A stretch of DNA of 53,228 bases from Ruminococcus sp. (GTDB taxonomy: Bacteria; Bacillota; Clostridia; Oscillospirales; Ruminococcaceae). Below the pieces are notes generated by a model that searched no databases, had not been told where the DNA came from, and worked only from the letters and a program-made list of their open reading frames with translations. Shown in pieces: positions 17,114-24,739 of this stretch. Made by a program: the position numbers and the translations under genes. Every line of letters starts with the position of its first letter. Position 1 is the stretch's first letter. The DNA lies in the NCBI GenBank assembly GCA_030533265.1, contig JAUNJM010000005.1:1-53228 (forward strand). Reading direction: 5' to 3'.

Positions 17114-17995
17114 TTATTCTTTTGAAGCGTTTATTGACTTGAATATAACTCCAACGACCTTTGGTCCTGAATTAGCAGCAATTGCATTACCTATCTGGAA
17201 AGACTCAGTAGGTGGATAACCCATTTTCTTGGTCATTGCCTGAATCATCTCATCTCTTACTGCTGTATCGTCGCCATAAATAATGCAATATGGTGTTTTC
17301 GGAATAATTTCTTTTGTACAACATTCAATAATTTTAGGAATTATAGCCTTATCACCTCTGACCTTTGTTTCAGTAGTGATCTTCCAATCCCGCATTTTCA
17401 TGATAGGTCTGAGTCCCATAACTTCTCCGACAAAAGCAGCTGCTGACGGAATTCTGCCTGACTTCTTTGCATATTTCAGAGTGTAAGGAGCAAAGAATAT
17501 TGACAAATGCTCAAACCAATCGTTGAGATAGTTAATGATCTCCTCTACCGACTGACCTTTCTGAGCCTTTTTAGCAGCCTCAACAACAGGGTAACCGTAT
17601 CCACCAGTATAGCTTCTGCTGTCGATATTATAGATGTTCATTACACCCTTAGCGTCAGTATTTTCCTCATAGAACTGCTCTGCTGCCATTACAGAGTTAC
17701 CATAAGTGGCAGAACCCTTTGAGTTTATCACAGTGTTTATAACGTCAGTGTAGCCCTCTTTATAGAGCTTTTCAAAAGTTTCCTTATATTCAAAGATAGT
17801 TATCTGTGAAGTAGTCGGAATGCCATCATAGTTTTCCATCAGTTCATAAAACTTCTCGTTATCAATATCAACACGGCTTAGATAACTTTTATCACCCACA
17901 GAAATTTTAAAGGGCAATATGAGTATGTCCAGTTCCTTTTCGTTTTCAACGCTGATGTCACTTGCCGAATCCGTAACAAATTTAATTTTTGCCAT
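17114..17995 (-). CDS. DegV family protein (fatty-acid-binding, FakB-like)
   Basis: 293-residue protein. The N-terminal signature IKFVTDSASDIS opens the family, followed by PTTSQIT and later DSRSYTGGYG. These residues belong to the fatty-acid and phosphate binding cleft of DegV/FakB proteins, which present fatty acids to the kinase FakA. The partner kinase gene is not in the window. The ATG at 17995 has AGGAGG 9 nt upstream, and the longer frame to 18055 overlaps trmL and is rejected. It is last in the pdxY-trmL-degV run, 22 nt after trmL. Confidence 0.92.
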   Translation of the reverse strand: MAKIKFVTDSASDISVENEKELDILILPFKISVGDKSYLSRVDIDNEKFYELMENYDGIPTTSQITIFEYKETFEKLYKEGYTDVINTVINSKGSATYGNSVMAAEQFYEENTDAKGVMNIYNIDSRSYTGGYGYPVVEAAKKAQKGQSVEEIINYLNDWFEHLSIFFAPYTLKYAKKSGRIPSAAAFVGEVMGLRPIMKMRDWKITTETKVRGDKAIIPKIIECCTKEIIPKTPYCIIYGDDTAVRDEMIQAMTKKMGYPPTESFQIGNAIAANSGPKVVGVIFKSINASKE

Positions 17996-18017
17996 AATAA
18001 ATTCCTCCTGTTTTTTA

Positions 18018-18518
18018 TTACCATGTATATTGTGTAAGCTTACCCTCTCTGCCAAGGTCGGGATAATCCCATTGTCTTAGCACCTCGTAGCAGGCTATTG
18101 CAACCGAGTTTGAAAGGTTAAGACTTCTCAATTCGTTTCTCATAGGTATTCTCACGCAGTTATCAGGGTGTTCATAAAGTAACTTTTCGGGCAATCCCTT
18201 GTCTTCCCTGCCAAAAATGAGATAAACATTTTCATCTTCGGGATAGCTTTCTTCACTATGAGTTTTTCTGCCTTTAGTCGTAAAGAAATAATACCTGCCA
18301 CTCGTCTTGTCGAAAAAGCTTTCAATATTATCATATTCATAAATATCAAGCTTATCCCAATAATCAAGTCCTGCTCGTTTAAGTTGCTTATCCGTAATCA
18401 CAAATCCATAAGGCTTTATGAGATGAAGTGCGATCCCCGTTACTGCACAGGTTCTTGAAATATTTCCCGTATTCTGAGGTATCTGTGGCTCAACAAGCAC
18501 GATATTTAACTTTTGCAC
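18018..18518 (-). CDS. trmL: tRNA (cytidine/uridine-2'-O-)-methyltransferase TrmL
   Basis: SPOUT-class enzyme methylating the ribose of the wobble nucleotide in tRNA-Leu. The 166 residues show the family motifs NIVLVEPQIPQNTGNISRTC (motif 1, substrate end), LIFGREDKGLPE (motif 2) and IPMRNELRSLNLSNSVAI (motif 3, the knot). The GTG start has GGAGTG just upstream. It is 12 nt after pdxY. Confidence 0.95.
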   Translation of the reverse strand: MQKLNIVLVEPQIPQNTGNISRTCAVTGIALHLIKPYGFVITDKQLKRAGLDYWDKLDIYEYDNIESFFDKTSGRYYFFTTKGRKTHSEESYPEDENVYLIFGREDKGLPEKLLYEHPDNCVRIPMRNELRSLNLSNSVAIACYEVLRQWDYPDLGREGKLTQYTW

Positions 18519-18530
18519 CGTTACACTCCT

Positions 18531-19388
18531 TTAAAGATCCGTAAATTCAGAAAGCTCCTGATAACTTGTTAGCCAAGGCAACTGTCCTTCAAACATGATA
18601 CCTTCTGTCCATGAACTACCATAACTGTAAGTCGTTTTAACCGCAAGCTCAGTAAAAGAAGTTGCTCTGTTCATTGCAATAGGCAGGCTATCACCGTTGA
18701 GGATACCTCCTATCAGAACACTTGCAAACATATCTCCACTTCCTGAATAGCTTATCGGCACATAATCATTCTTTATCTTCCAGAAACTACTTGTTTCCTT
18801 ATCATATCCGATAGTTGATATACCACCGTCAACCAAAGGACAGCTTGTGATAACAACAATTTTTGCACCCTGTCCGGCAAGTCTTACAAGCCATGATTTC
18901 GCCTCAGAATTTCTGAGAGGTGCTGTCGGATATTCCTCACCGAGAAGTATAGCAGCCTCTGTAAGATTCGGCGTAATAATATCTGCAACTGCAACAAGCT
19001 CACTCATTCGTGAACAAAGCTCTTTAGTATAAGTTGCATAAGCTTTCCCACCGTCGCCCATAACAGGATCAACCACTTTAAAAGCATTCGGATAGCTTTC
19101 AAAAAAGTCAAGGCAGTGATCAATCTGAGCCTCTGACGCAAGGAAACCACTATAAATGCAGTCAAAATCGGTTCCGAGCTTTTTATAATGCTCAAGGGCA
19201 GGCGTCATAAAATCAGTAAGGTCACGCATAACAAATTCTCCATATCCCGTATGAGCAGAAAGCACTGCTGTCGGAATCGGGCACACCTGTACTCCCATCG
19301 CTGAAAGGACGGGGATTATCACAGTGAGAGAACATCTTCCCACACCTGAAATATCATGTATTGCTGCGACCTTTTTTACAACATTCAT
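18531..19388 (-). CDS. pdxY: Pyridoxal/pyridoxamine kinase
   Basis: Ribokinase-fold enzyme of the B6 salvage pathway, 285 residues. Visible motifs are HDISGVGRCSLT (N-terminal Gly motif), DPVMGDGGK, ITPNLTEAA, and the anion-hole segment SYSGSGDMFAS with the catalytic Asp. The GSGD form instead of GTGD is usual for this subgroup. AGGAGG lies 8 nt before the ATG. First gene of the operon with trmL and degV, and divergent from the exporter gene at 19614. Confidence 0.92.
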   Translation of the reverse strand: MNVVKKVAAIHDISGVGRCSLTVIIPVLSAMGVQVCPIPTAVLSAHTGYGEFVMRDLTDFMTPALEHYKKLGTDFDCIYSGFLASEAQIDHCLDFFESYPNAFKVVDPVMGDGGKAYATYTKELCSRMSELVAVADIITPNLTEAAILLGEEYPTAPLRNSEAKSWLVRLAGQGAKIVVITSCPLVDGGISTIGYDKETSSFWKIKNDYVPISYSGSGDMFASVLIGGILNGDSLPIAMNRATSFTELAVKTTYSYGSSWTEGIMFEGQLPWLTSYQELSEFTDL

Positions 19389-19460
19389 AACAAAACCTCC
19401 TTAATTCCAAATAAAGCAATGCTCACACTATCGAAAAGAACATTAGCATTAATCACAATC

Positions 19461-19489
19461 ATTATAACACAAAACCGGATTTATTTCAA
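19461..19489 (-). promoter_or_regulatory. Promoter of pdxY-trmL-degV
   Basis: TTGAAA, 17 nt, TATAAT with a TGT extension on the minus strand. The leader carries GCTCACA at 19421-19427, a sequence also found at the divergent exporter promoter. Confidence 0.75.
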
Positions 19490-19548
19490 TATTCGAAAAG
19501 AATTTTTCACCAATTCCACTCAAAACAGCGATGTTCACAAAAATTTTC

Positions 19549-19576
19549 TTGACTTTTTTTGCTCACATAGTATAAT
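19549..19576 (+). promoter_or_regulatory. Promoter of the metal exporter gene
   Basis: TTGACT, 16 nt, TATAAT, about 30 nt upstream of the ribosome binding site of the 19614 gene. A dyad flanks the -10. Confidence 0.75.
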
Positions 19577-19590
19577 TAATTAAATGTGAG
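19562..19590 (+). promoter_or_regulatory. Operator-like dyad across the exporter -10 box
   Basis: Perfect 7-bp inverted repeat CTCACAT (19562-19568) and ATGTGAG (19584-19590) separated by 15 nt that contain the TATAAT. Placement suggests a repressor site; the regulator is not identified. Confidence 0.5.
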
Positions 19591-19613
19591 ATTATAAAAA
19601 GCAGGAGAAACTT

Positions 19614-20468
19614 ATGGCTGAAACATTACTTGATATTTTTATTGACGCATTACTCGATACTGCAAAAATGCTACCGTTTTTGCTGGGTGTCTATATTTTA
19701 ATAGAATATATTGAACATCGTTCATCAGAAAAGCTTGGTAAGGCACTTTGCAAAATGGGACCTTTTGGTCCGATAGGTGGAGCAGCCCTTGGTGCTGTAC
19801 CACAGTGTGGTTTTTCTGTTGTTGCATCAAATCTTTTTGCAGGACGACTCATTTCAATGGGTACACTTGTTGCTGTTTTCATATCAACCAGTGATGAAGC
19901 TATCCCGATGATGATTTCAAATCCTCACAGTATAAATAACCTGTGTAAGCTGATTCTGATAAAAGTCGCACTTGCAATTCCGGTCGGAATAATCGTTGAC
20001 ATTGTGATAAAGATTCTGCACATGGACAAAGAAGAAGCCCACTTCCACGAGATCTGTGCTCATTGCGACTGCGAACACCATAGCATCTTCCGTGCAGCCC
20101 TTTCACATACCACCGAAATAATAATTTTCATTTTTATTGTGAACATACTCCTTGGAACATTTATGGAATTTGCAGGCAAAGAAACTGTTGAAAAGATACT
20201 AATGTCTAATTCATTCTTCCAGCCACTTATTGCAGGCATAGTCGGTTTCATACCAAACTGTGCAGCATCGGTCGTTCTTACACAGCTTTATATTGAGGGT
20301 GTTCTCTCGTTCGGCTCGGTCATTGCGGGACTTACAACAGGTGCAGGAATAGGAATACTTATTCTTTTCAAGATGAACAGACATCACCTCAAGCAAAACA
20401 TTACTATCATGGGAATACTCTATGTCGCAGGAGTAGTTTCAGGGTTGCTTATCAATGCTATAATGTAA
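19614..20468 (+). CDS. Putative manganese/heavy-metal exporter (ArsP_2/DUF2899 type)
   Basis: Polytopic membrane protein of 284 residues, with about eight hydrophobic segments in two homologous halves. Each half carries a Pro-x-Cys motif: GAVPQCGFSVVASNLF (about 61-76) and GFIPNCAASVVLTQLY (about 207-222). The central loop is His/Cys/Glu-rich (HMDKEEAHFHEICAHCDCEHH), a likely metal-binding site. This matches the family annotated as putative manganese transporter or 10TM heavy-metal exporter; the metal cannot be told from sequence. It is a single gene with its own promoter, dyad and terminator, and no yybP-ykoY riboswitch is seen. Confidence 0.8.
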   Translation: MAETLLDIFIDALLDTAKMLPFLLGVYILIEYIEHRSSEKLGKALCKMGPFGPIGGAALGAVPQCGFSVVASNLFAGRLISMGTLVAVFISTSDEAIPMMISNPHSINNLCKLILIKVALAIPVGIIVDIVIKILHMDKEEAHFHEICAHCDCEHHSIFRAALSHTTEIIIFIFIVNILLGTFMEFAGKETVEKILMSNSFFQPLIAGIVGFIPNCAASVVLTQLYIEGVLSFGSVIAGLTTGAGIGILILFKMNRHHLKQNITIMGILYVAGVVSGLLINAIM

Positions 20469-20480
20469 ATATCGGGCAAC

Positions 20481-20515
20481 AAAAAAACGTCGGACTTAAA
20501 GACCGACGTTTTTAT
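20481..20515. terminator. Bidirectional terminator between convergent genes
   Basis: 7-bp stem ACGTCGG/CCGACGT flanked by AAAAAAA on the left and TTTTTATT on the right. It serves the exporter gene (plus) and the zinc-ribbon gene (minus). Confidence 0.88.
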
Positions 20516-20531
20516 TATGTATAGGCTTTGA

Positions 20532-21038
20532 TTATTTCAAGAAAGTGAATGCTCTTACGATCGGAGCTTCCTTAGCTTTGCCCATGCAGATCCATACAAA
20601 GCAGATTATCCTAATAACCGATAGTATGCCAAGACATACAAATCCAGCGATCGGAATAATAATAGTGATAAAAAGAATTAGTATTGCAAAAGCAACAATG
20701 TATTCAAGCACCATGATCCTTGCAGCCTGTATGATATGAAACTTAAGATACTTCGAATCGTGTCTTGCAAGAAGAGCAATAATCAATCCAAAAGTACCAA
20801 GAAGATATATGAGCATTGCAAATACCTTGTTGTCTGAGATGTCCTGAGCATCAAAGTCGGCTGTATGATCATATAGATCAACATTTGGAACAGGAACTGC
20901 TACAGGAGGAACGTTATTCTGTACAGGTGTTGGAGCCTGCTGTTGAACAGGAGCTTCGCCACCAAGCTGTGCACCACATACAGGGCAAAATACAGCAACA
21001 TCATCTAACGGTCTGTTACAATTAGGACAAGTTTTCAT
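20532..21038 (-). CDS. Zinc-ribbon plus DUF4870-like membrane protein
   Basis: 168 residues. The N-terminal zinc ribbon has CPNC (4-7) and CPVC (18-21). A Pro/Gln/Val-rich linker follows (about 28-55), then DNKVFAMLIYLLGTFGLIIALLARHDSKYLKFHIIQA, a DUF4870/Tic20-like pattern, with about three transmembrane helices. The function of such proteins is unknown. The ATG at 21038 has GGAAGG 9 nt upstream, and the frame to 21089 lacks a site. Monocistronic, between the exporter and the tRNA cluster. Confidence 0.85.
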   Translation of the reverse strand: MKTCPNCNRPLDDVAVFCPVCGAQLGGEAPVQQQAPTPVQNNVPPVAVPVPNVDLYDHTADFDAQDISDNKVFAMLIYLLGTFGLIIALLARHDSKYLKFHIIQAARIMVLEYIVAFAILILFITIIIPIAGFVCLGILSVIRIICFVWICMGKAKEAPIVRAFTFLK

Positions 21039-21103
21039 AATAATACATCCTTCCATAAACAATATTTGCAACAAATGATACCTTACCACTTGTTACTAAT
21101 TTA

Positions 21104-21132
21104 ATTATATCACAGCTGTTTCAGATTTTCAA
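21104..21132 (-). promoter_or_regulatory. Promoter of the zinc-ribbon membrane protein
   Basis: TTGAAA, 17 nt, TATAAT with a TGA extension on the minus strand. Confidence 0.72.
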
Positions 21133-21175
21133 TAAAAATTCATCTTTTTTAGACAAAATATACAAAAACATACAA

Positions 21176-21216
21176 GGCAAAAAAATAAAGACCTGTTATC
21201 AAACTGACAACAGGTC
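21176..21216 (-). terminator. Terminator of the tRNA operon
   Basis: Stem GACCTGTTGTCA/TGATAACAGGTC (12 bp with one G-U), loop GTT, then TTTATTTTTTT on the minus strand. Confidence 0.9.
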
Positions 21217-21219
21217 CAA

Positions 21220-21295
21220 TGGAGCGGATTACGAGGCTCGAACTCGCTACCTCCACCTTGGCAAGGTGGCGCTCTACCAGATGAGCTAAATCCGC
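21220..21295 (-). tRNA. tRNA-Gly (GCC)
   Basis: Canonical cloverleaf of 76 nt with encoded CCA. Acceptor GCGGATT/AATCCGC, anticodon loop CTTGCCAAG, T-loop GTTCGAGCC. Last of four tRNAs in the cluster. Confidence 0.97.
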
Positions 21296-21300
21296 AAAAT

Positions 21301-21376
21301 TGGTGCCTCCGGACGGAATCGAACCATCGACACGGGGATTTTCAGTCCCCTGCTCTACCTACTGAGCTACAGAGGC
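21301..21376 (-). tRNA. tRNA-Phe (GAA)
   Basis: Cloverleaf of 76 nt with encoded CCA. Acceptor GCCTCTG/CGGAGGC, anticodon loop ACTGAAAAT, T-loop GTTCGATTCC. Confidence 0.97.
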
Positions 21377-21382
21377 AACAAT

Positions 21383-21459
21383 TGGCGACCTGAATGGGGC
21401 TCGAACCCACGACCTCTAGCGTGACAGGCTAGCGTTCTAACCAACTGAACTACCAGGCC
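21383..21459 (-). tRNA. tRNA-Asp (GTC)
   Basis: Cloverleaf of 77 nt with encoded CCA. Anticodon loop CTGTCAC, T-loop GTTCGAGCCC. Acceptor GGCCTGG pairs with TCAGGTC using G-U pairs. Confidence 0.96.
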
Positions 21460-21464
21460 AAAAA

Positions 21465-21540
21465 TGGTGGGAACAACAGGGCTCGAACCTGTGACCCTCT
21501 GCTTGTAAGGCAGATGCTCTCCCAGCTGAGCTATGCTCCC
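21465..21540 (-). tRNA. tRNA-Val (TAC)
   Basis: Cloverleaf of 76 nt with encoded CCA. Anticodon loop CTTACAA, T-loop GTTCGAGCCC. First tRNA of the operon. Confidence 0.97.
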
Positions 21541-21569
21541 ACTAATTTGTTGCTTTAACAACATAAAAT

Positions 21570-21598
21570 ATTATACGCTATTTCAATCCTTTTGTCAA
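21570..21598 (-). promoter_or_regulatory. Promoter of the tRNA operon (perfect consensus)
   Basis: TTGACA, 17 nt, TATAAT on the minus strand, 30 nt upstream of tRNA-Val. Confidence 0.9.
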
Positions 21599-21684
21599 TA
21601 ACTTTTTTTAGTTTTTTCATTCTTCTCCCTTTTCCACAAATCGCATCAATAAAACTCTCGTCAAAGTAACATCTTGCACAACAA

Positions 21685-21712
21685 AGAGCGTAGAACACAA
21701 ATTCTACGCTCT
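21685..21712 (-). terminator. Terminator after nadA
   Basis: 11-bp perfect stem AGAGCGTAGAA/TTCTACGCTCT. It lies 10 nt beyond the nadA stop. The T-run is short on the minus strand (TTTG) and stronger on the plus strand. Confidence 0.65.
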
Positions 21713-21721
21713 GTTTTTATA

Positions 21722-22642
21722 TTATCCAAGTCTGAGCATTTCATCAATACATACTCTTGCAGATTTGATTTCCTCATCAGACATTTTTATCTCATAAGCC
21801 CCATCGCAGCCGATTCCCTCACAGCTTTCAAGCACGTCCATGAGTGTTGTCAGCTTCATATCTGAACAGATTATCTTCTTTGAAAGCGGATAGAACTTTT
21901 TCTCAGGCAGTTCATATTGCAAATGCTCAGCAATACTCATCTCAGTACCGATTATAAACTCTTTTGCATCAGATTTCTTTGCATAATCCATGATACCTGA
22001 CGTTGAGCCAACATAATCAGCTTTCTCAGCGACCTCAGGCTTACATTCCGGATGAACAAGCACCAAAGCGTCAGGGTGCTTTTTCTTTGCATCCTCAACA
22101 TCATCAACAGTAACAGACGCATGAACAGGACACCCTCCCTGCAAAAGTCGTATATCTTTTCCATGTACAGCCTTCTGAACAAATGCACCCAGATTGCAGT
22201 CAGGAATAAAAAGTATCTTATCAGCGTCCATTGACTCAACAATCTTTACAGCCGATGCTGACGTTACACAAACATCACATACACTCTTGAGCTTAGCTGT
22301 CGTGTTTATATATGCAACAACCTTGCGTTCAGGATCTTCTGCCTTTATAGCCTCAATCATATCAGGCGTCATCTGTTCTGCCATCGGACAGCCTGCACTG
22401 CAATTTGCAAGATATACTCTCTTTCCGGGAGAAAGTATTTTTGCAGTTTCAGCCATAAAATGTACTCCGCAAAACAGTATGTTAGCGTTCGGTGCTGTCT
22501 GAGCCATTTTACTGAGCTGGAACGAGTCGCCGACAAAATCAGCTACCTCGACTATCTCTCTTGCCTGATAGCTGTGCGCAAGAATACATATATCCTTCTC
22601 TTTTTTTAGTCTGAGTATTTTTTCCTGAACGTCTTTAATCAT
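21722..22642 (-). CDS. nadA: Quinolinate synthase A
   Basis: [4Fe-4S] enzyme making quinolinate from iminoaspartate and dihydroxyacetone phosphate in NAD biosynthesis. The 306 residues contain AHSYQAREI, the cluster cysteines in LANCSAGCPM, HPECKPEV and SCEGIGCDG, plus GSTSGIMDYA. The ATG at 22642 has AGGTG 6 nt upstream; a GTG at 22651 falls inside that site. nadB and nadC, its common partners, are not nearby. It lies 36 nt after the cyclophilin gene and is probably cotranscribed with it. Confidence 0.95.
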   Translation of the reverse strand: MIKDVQEKILRLKKEKDICILAHSYQAREIVEVADFVGDSFQLSKMAQTAPNANILFCGVHFMAETAKILSPGKRVYLANCSAGCPMAEQMTPDMIEAIKAEDPERKVVAYINTTAKLKSVCDVCVTSASAVKIVESMDADKILFIPDCNLGAFVQKAVHGKDIRLLQGGCPVHASVTVDDVEDAKKKHPDALVLVHPECKPEVAEKADYVGSTSGIMDYAKKSDAKEFIIGTEMSIAEHLQYELPEKKFYPLSKKIICSDMKLTTLMDVLESCEGIGCDGAYEIKMSDEEIKSARVCIDEMLRLG

Positions 22643-22678
22643 AAGAATCACCTTTATTATTTATAATAATTACGCAGA

Positions 22679-23767
22679 TCAATACGCAACATAAAATCTG
22701 TACTGAGCATTTCCGTTCTTGTCATCTCCGACATACTCTGCCGTTTTGATTGTAATAGGTGTGGCAGGAAGTGACTTTGTTCCGTCCGGACCGGTTACAC
22801 TTTCTATCGAGGTAAAATCGTCCACAACTTTCATACCCTCAGTAACCTTACCAAAAACAGCATAGTTACCGTCCATAAACGAGCAGTTGTCATTATAGCA
22901 GATAAAGAACCTGCTGTTTGCACTGTTCGGATCACTCGGAGATCTGTTCATGGAAACCATTCCTCTTGTGTGCGATAGTCGGTTGTCAACTCCGTTTGAC
23001 ATGAATTCTCCCTTTATTTTGTCCTTTGATCCACCTGTACCGTCACAATTCGGATCTCCCGTTTCAGCTAAGAAGTTCTCGATAACACGGTAAAATCTCA
23101 GACCGTTGTAAAAGCCCTCCTTGACAAGCTTGTCAAAGTTTTTGCAGGTTTCAGGGGCAGATTTTTTATATACAGTAATAACAAATGATTTACTATCCAT
23201 ATCTGCAGGCTTATCTCCCTTGCTGTCAGAAATACTGTTATCCCCACTGCTCATACTGTTGTTTTTATCAGCAGTGCCGGTGTTCGGTTTGGTACTGTTT
23301 CCACCAGTAGAACTGTTGCTGTTCGTGTTGCCCGAAGCAGAATCTCCACCATTTGTCGCAGGTTTCCCATTGCCTGTGCCCTTCGAGTCAGAACTGATTG
23401 TGGCACTATCTGAATTGCCGTTTCCTCCGGCATTGTCAGATGGGTTTCCACCGTTGCCGTTGTTTACACTGTCATCAGCGTTTACATCACTACCATTACT
23501 TGTATCCTTGCTTTCATCAGATGCAGAATCCGATGTGCCATTTGATATATTCTTGTCAGATGAATCTTCGATGTCAGTTTTACCATTGTCTGTATCACCG
23601 TCAGCAGAGCCTGAATTAACCTCAGCACCCGATACAACAGAAACAGACGAGCCGTCCGTTGTTTTCAATGACTTTTTGCTGATAAAATTCCTGTCAAATA
23701 TAAATATTCCTCCCATTATTAAAATCATACACAAAATAACAGGAAGTATTCTCTTTACATTTTTCAT
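22679..23767 (-). CDS. Secreted/membrane-anchored cyclophilin-type peptidyl-prolyl isomerase
   Basis: 362 residues. A basic start and hydrophobic helix (about 7-25) form an uncleaved anchor or signal; there is no lipobox Cys at a proper position. About 145 residues of Ser/Gly/Asn/Asp low complexity follow (about 38-185). The cyclophilin domain runs about 190-360: FYRVIENFLAETGDP, RGMVSMNRSPSDPNSANSRFFI, YAVFGKVTEGMKVVD. Compared with the usual FMIQGGDP and SQFFI, the substrate-site Gln residues are changed (ETGDP, SRFFI). The domain probably folds extracellular proteins. Confidence 0.9.
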   Translation of the reverse strand: MKNVKRILPVILCMILIMGGIFIFDRNFISKKSLKTTDGSSVSVVSGAEVNSGSADGDTDNGKTDIEDSSDKNISNGTSDSASDESKDTSNGSDVNADDSVNNGNGGNPSDNAGGNGNSDSATISSDSKGTGNGKPATNGGDSASGNTNSNSSTGGNSTKPNTGTADKNNSMSSGDNSISDSKGDKPADMDSKSFVITVYKKSAPETCKNFDKLVKEGFYNGLRFYRVIENFLAETGDPNCDGTGGSKDKIKGEFMSNGVDNRLSHTRGMVSMNRSPSDPNSANSRFFICYNDNCSFMDGNYAVFGKVTEGMKVVDDFTSIESVTGPDGTKSLPATPITIKTAEYVGDDKNGNAQYRFYVAY

Positions 23768-23823
23768 ATCATAAACATCCTTTCAATGAAAAACATATCT
23801 ATTATCTATAGTAACACTAATTA

Positions 23824-23852
23824 ATTATACACCCCGATATGAAATTTGTCAA
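23824..23852 (-). promoter_or_regulatory. Promoter of cyclophilin-nadA
   Basis: TTGACA, 17 nt, TATAAT on the minus strand. The -35 overlaps the TGA stop codon of the upstream glycosylase gene. Confidence 0.82.
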
Positions 23853-24364
23853 TCGCTCTCGTCAAGTATAAATCTCCATTGTTTTTCACGATATTCTTCC
23901 GTTGCATAGCCTATTCCGACTCTTGTATCAGTATGATAAGAATACTCTTTACCATCGTCCTCAATCCATATCTCAGCGTTACCGATAATATGTTGCCTGT
24001 TCTGTTCACCTGTAACACCCAGTGCCTTTGTAAGCTTCGCAGGACCGTTGAACCCAACTCCTGCCCTCAGAAGAACAGCCTGTGGCTCATCCTCATTACC
24101 TGTAACTATATTCATCAGCCAGTGCATACCGTAGCAAAGATAAACATAAATTACCCCGCTTATGCCATAAAGTACCTCAGTACGCTTAGTCCTGCCCTTG
24201 TGTGCATGACAAGCTGTGTCCTCCTCACCACGATAAGCCTCAGTTTCAGATATTCTTATTCTCACCTGCTCACCGTTTATCTCCGATACCAGGATCTTCC
24301 CAATAAGCTCAGGTGCAACTTCAAGTACATCCCTGTCAAAAAATCTGCCATCAAGCCTTTTCAT
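23849..24364 (-). CDS. 3-methyladenine DNA glycosylase (AAG/MPG family)
   Basis: Monofunctional base-excision enzyme removing alkylated purines. The 171 residues include LIGKILVSEINGEQ, the catalytic Glu in RISETEAYRGEEDTACHA, YVYLCYGMHWLMNIV and AVLLRAGV. The usual GPGKL motif reads NGPAKLTKALG. The protein is somewhat shorter than the family's roughly 195-200 residues, chiefly at the C-terminus. GGGAGG lies 6 nt before the ATG. A 119-bp palindromic element separates it from the small reading frame upstream. Confidence 0.92.
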   Translation of the reverse strand: MKRLDGRFFDRDVLEVAPELIGKILVSEINGEQVRIRISETEAYRGEEDTACHAHKGRTKRTEVLYGISGVIYVYLCYGMHWLMNIVTGNEDEPQAVLLRAGVGFNGPAKLTKALGVTGEQNRQHIIGNAEIWIEDDGKEYSYHTDTRVGIGYATEEYREKQWRFILDESD

Positions 24365-24391
24365 CTCATACCTCCCAAAATATGCCTCCCT

Positions 24392-24510
24392 ATAATCATA
24401 ACAACCATATGAGAGTATGTATACTGTATTTTATCGGGACAACCCTTTTTCAAAAGGGTTTCCATCAACAAGTTACGGTATATACACTCCCACATGGTTG
24501 CTATGGTTAT
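24392..24510. repeat. 119-bp imperfect palindromic element
   Basis: Arms 24392-24424 and 24478-24510 are inverted copies with 27 of 33 positions identical, and all six differences are transitions. In minus-strand RNA, four of them become G-U pairs, leaving two mismatches. The centre holds a second perfect stem, AACCCTTTT/AAAAGGGTT (24441-24460). It could be a MITE-like element or a structured RNA. It lies just upstream of the glycosylase ribosome binding site. Confidence 0.7.
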
Positions 24511-24520
24511 GAAAAGTTAT

Positions 24521-24739
24521 CTATTCAATCTCCTGTTCAAGTCTGTTAAACAGGTCAGTACCGAAAAACTCTGCAAGAATTATCTCAAACGCATCACAAA
24601 GCATTTTTATAATTACAACACCGGAATTTTTAGTTATTCCATACATAATACTTTTTAACGTTGATAGTGGTACGGCATACAATGCAAAAGAAAACCACAT
24701 TAAAATAATCAATCTTTTTGGACAGCTATGAGCAATCAC
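24521..24739 (-). CDS. Small hypothetical protein overlapping the rqcH stop
   Basis: 72 codons. GTG start in a GTGA overlap with the rqcH stop codon, with AAAGG immediately upstream, a typical coupled arrangement though the spacing is tight. The protein is amphipathic to hydrophobic (WFSFALYAVPLSTLKSIMYG, GVVIIKMLCDAFEIILAEFFGTDLFNRL). No family recognised. It may be a real small protein, the remnant of a larger gene, or chance; the palindromic element lies directly downstream. Confidence 0.35.
   Translation of the reverse strand: MIAHSCPKRLIILMWFSFALYAVPLSTLKSIMYGITKNSGVVIIKMLCDAFEIILAEFFGTDLFNRLEQEIE

Noticed and set aside
19549-19613. yybP-ykoY manganese riboswitch before the exporter
   Set aside because: The predicted leader is only about 30-35 nt, too short for that riboswitch.
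23121-23774. Plus-strand frame of 217 codons opposite the cyclophilin gene
   Set aside because: Ser/Leu/Pro-rich antisense translation of the low-complexity stalk; produced by the repeat-like codons of the real gene.
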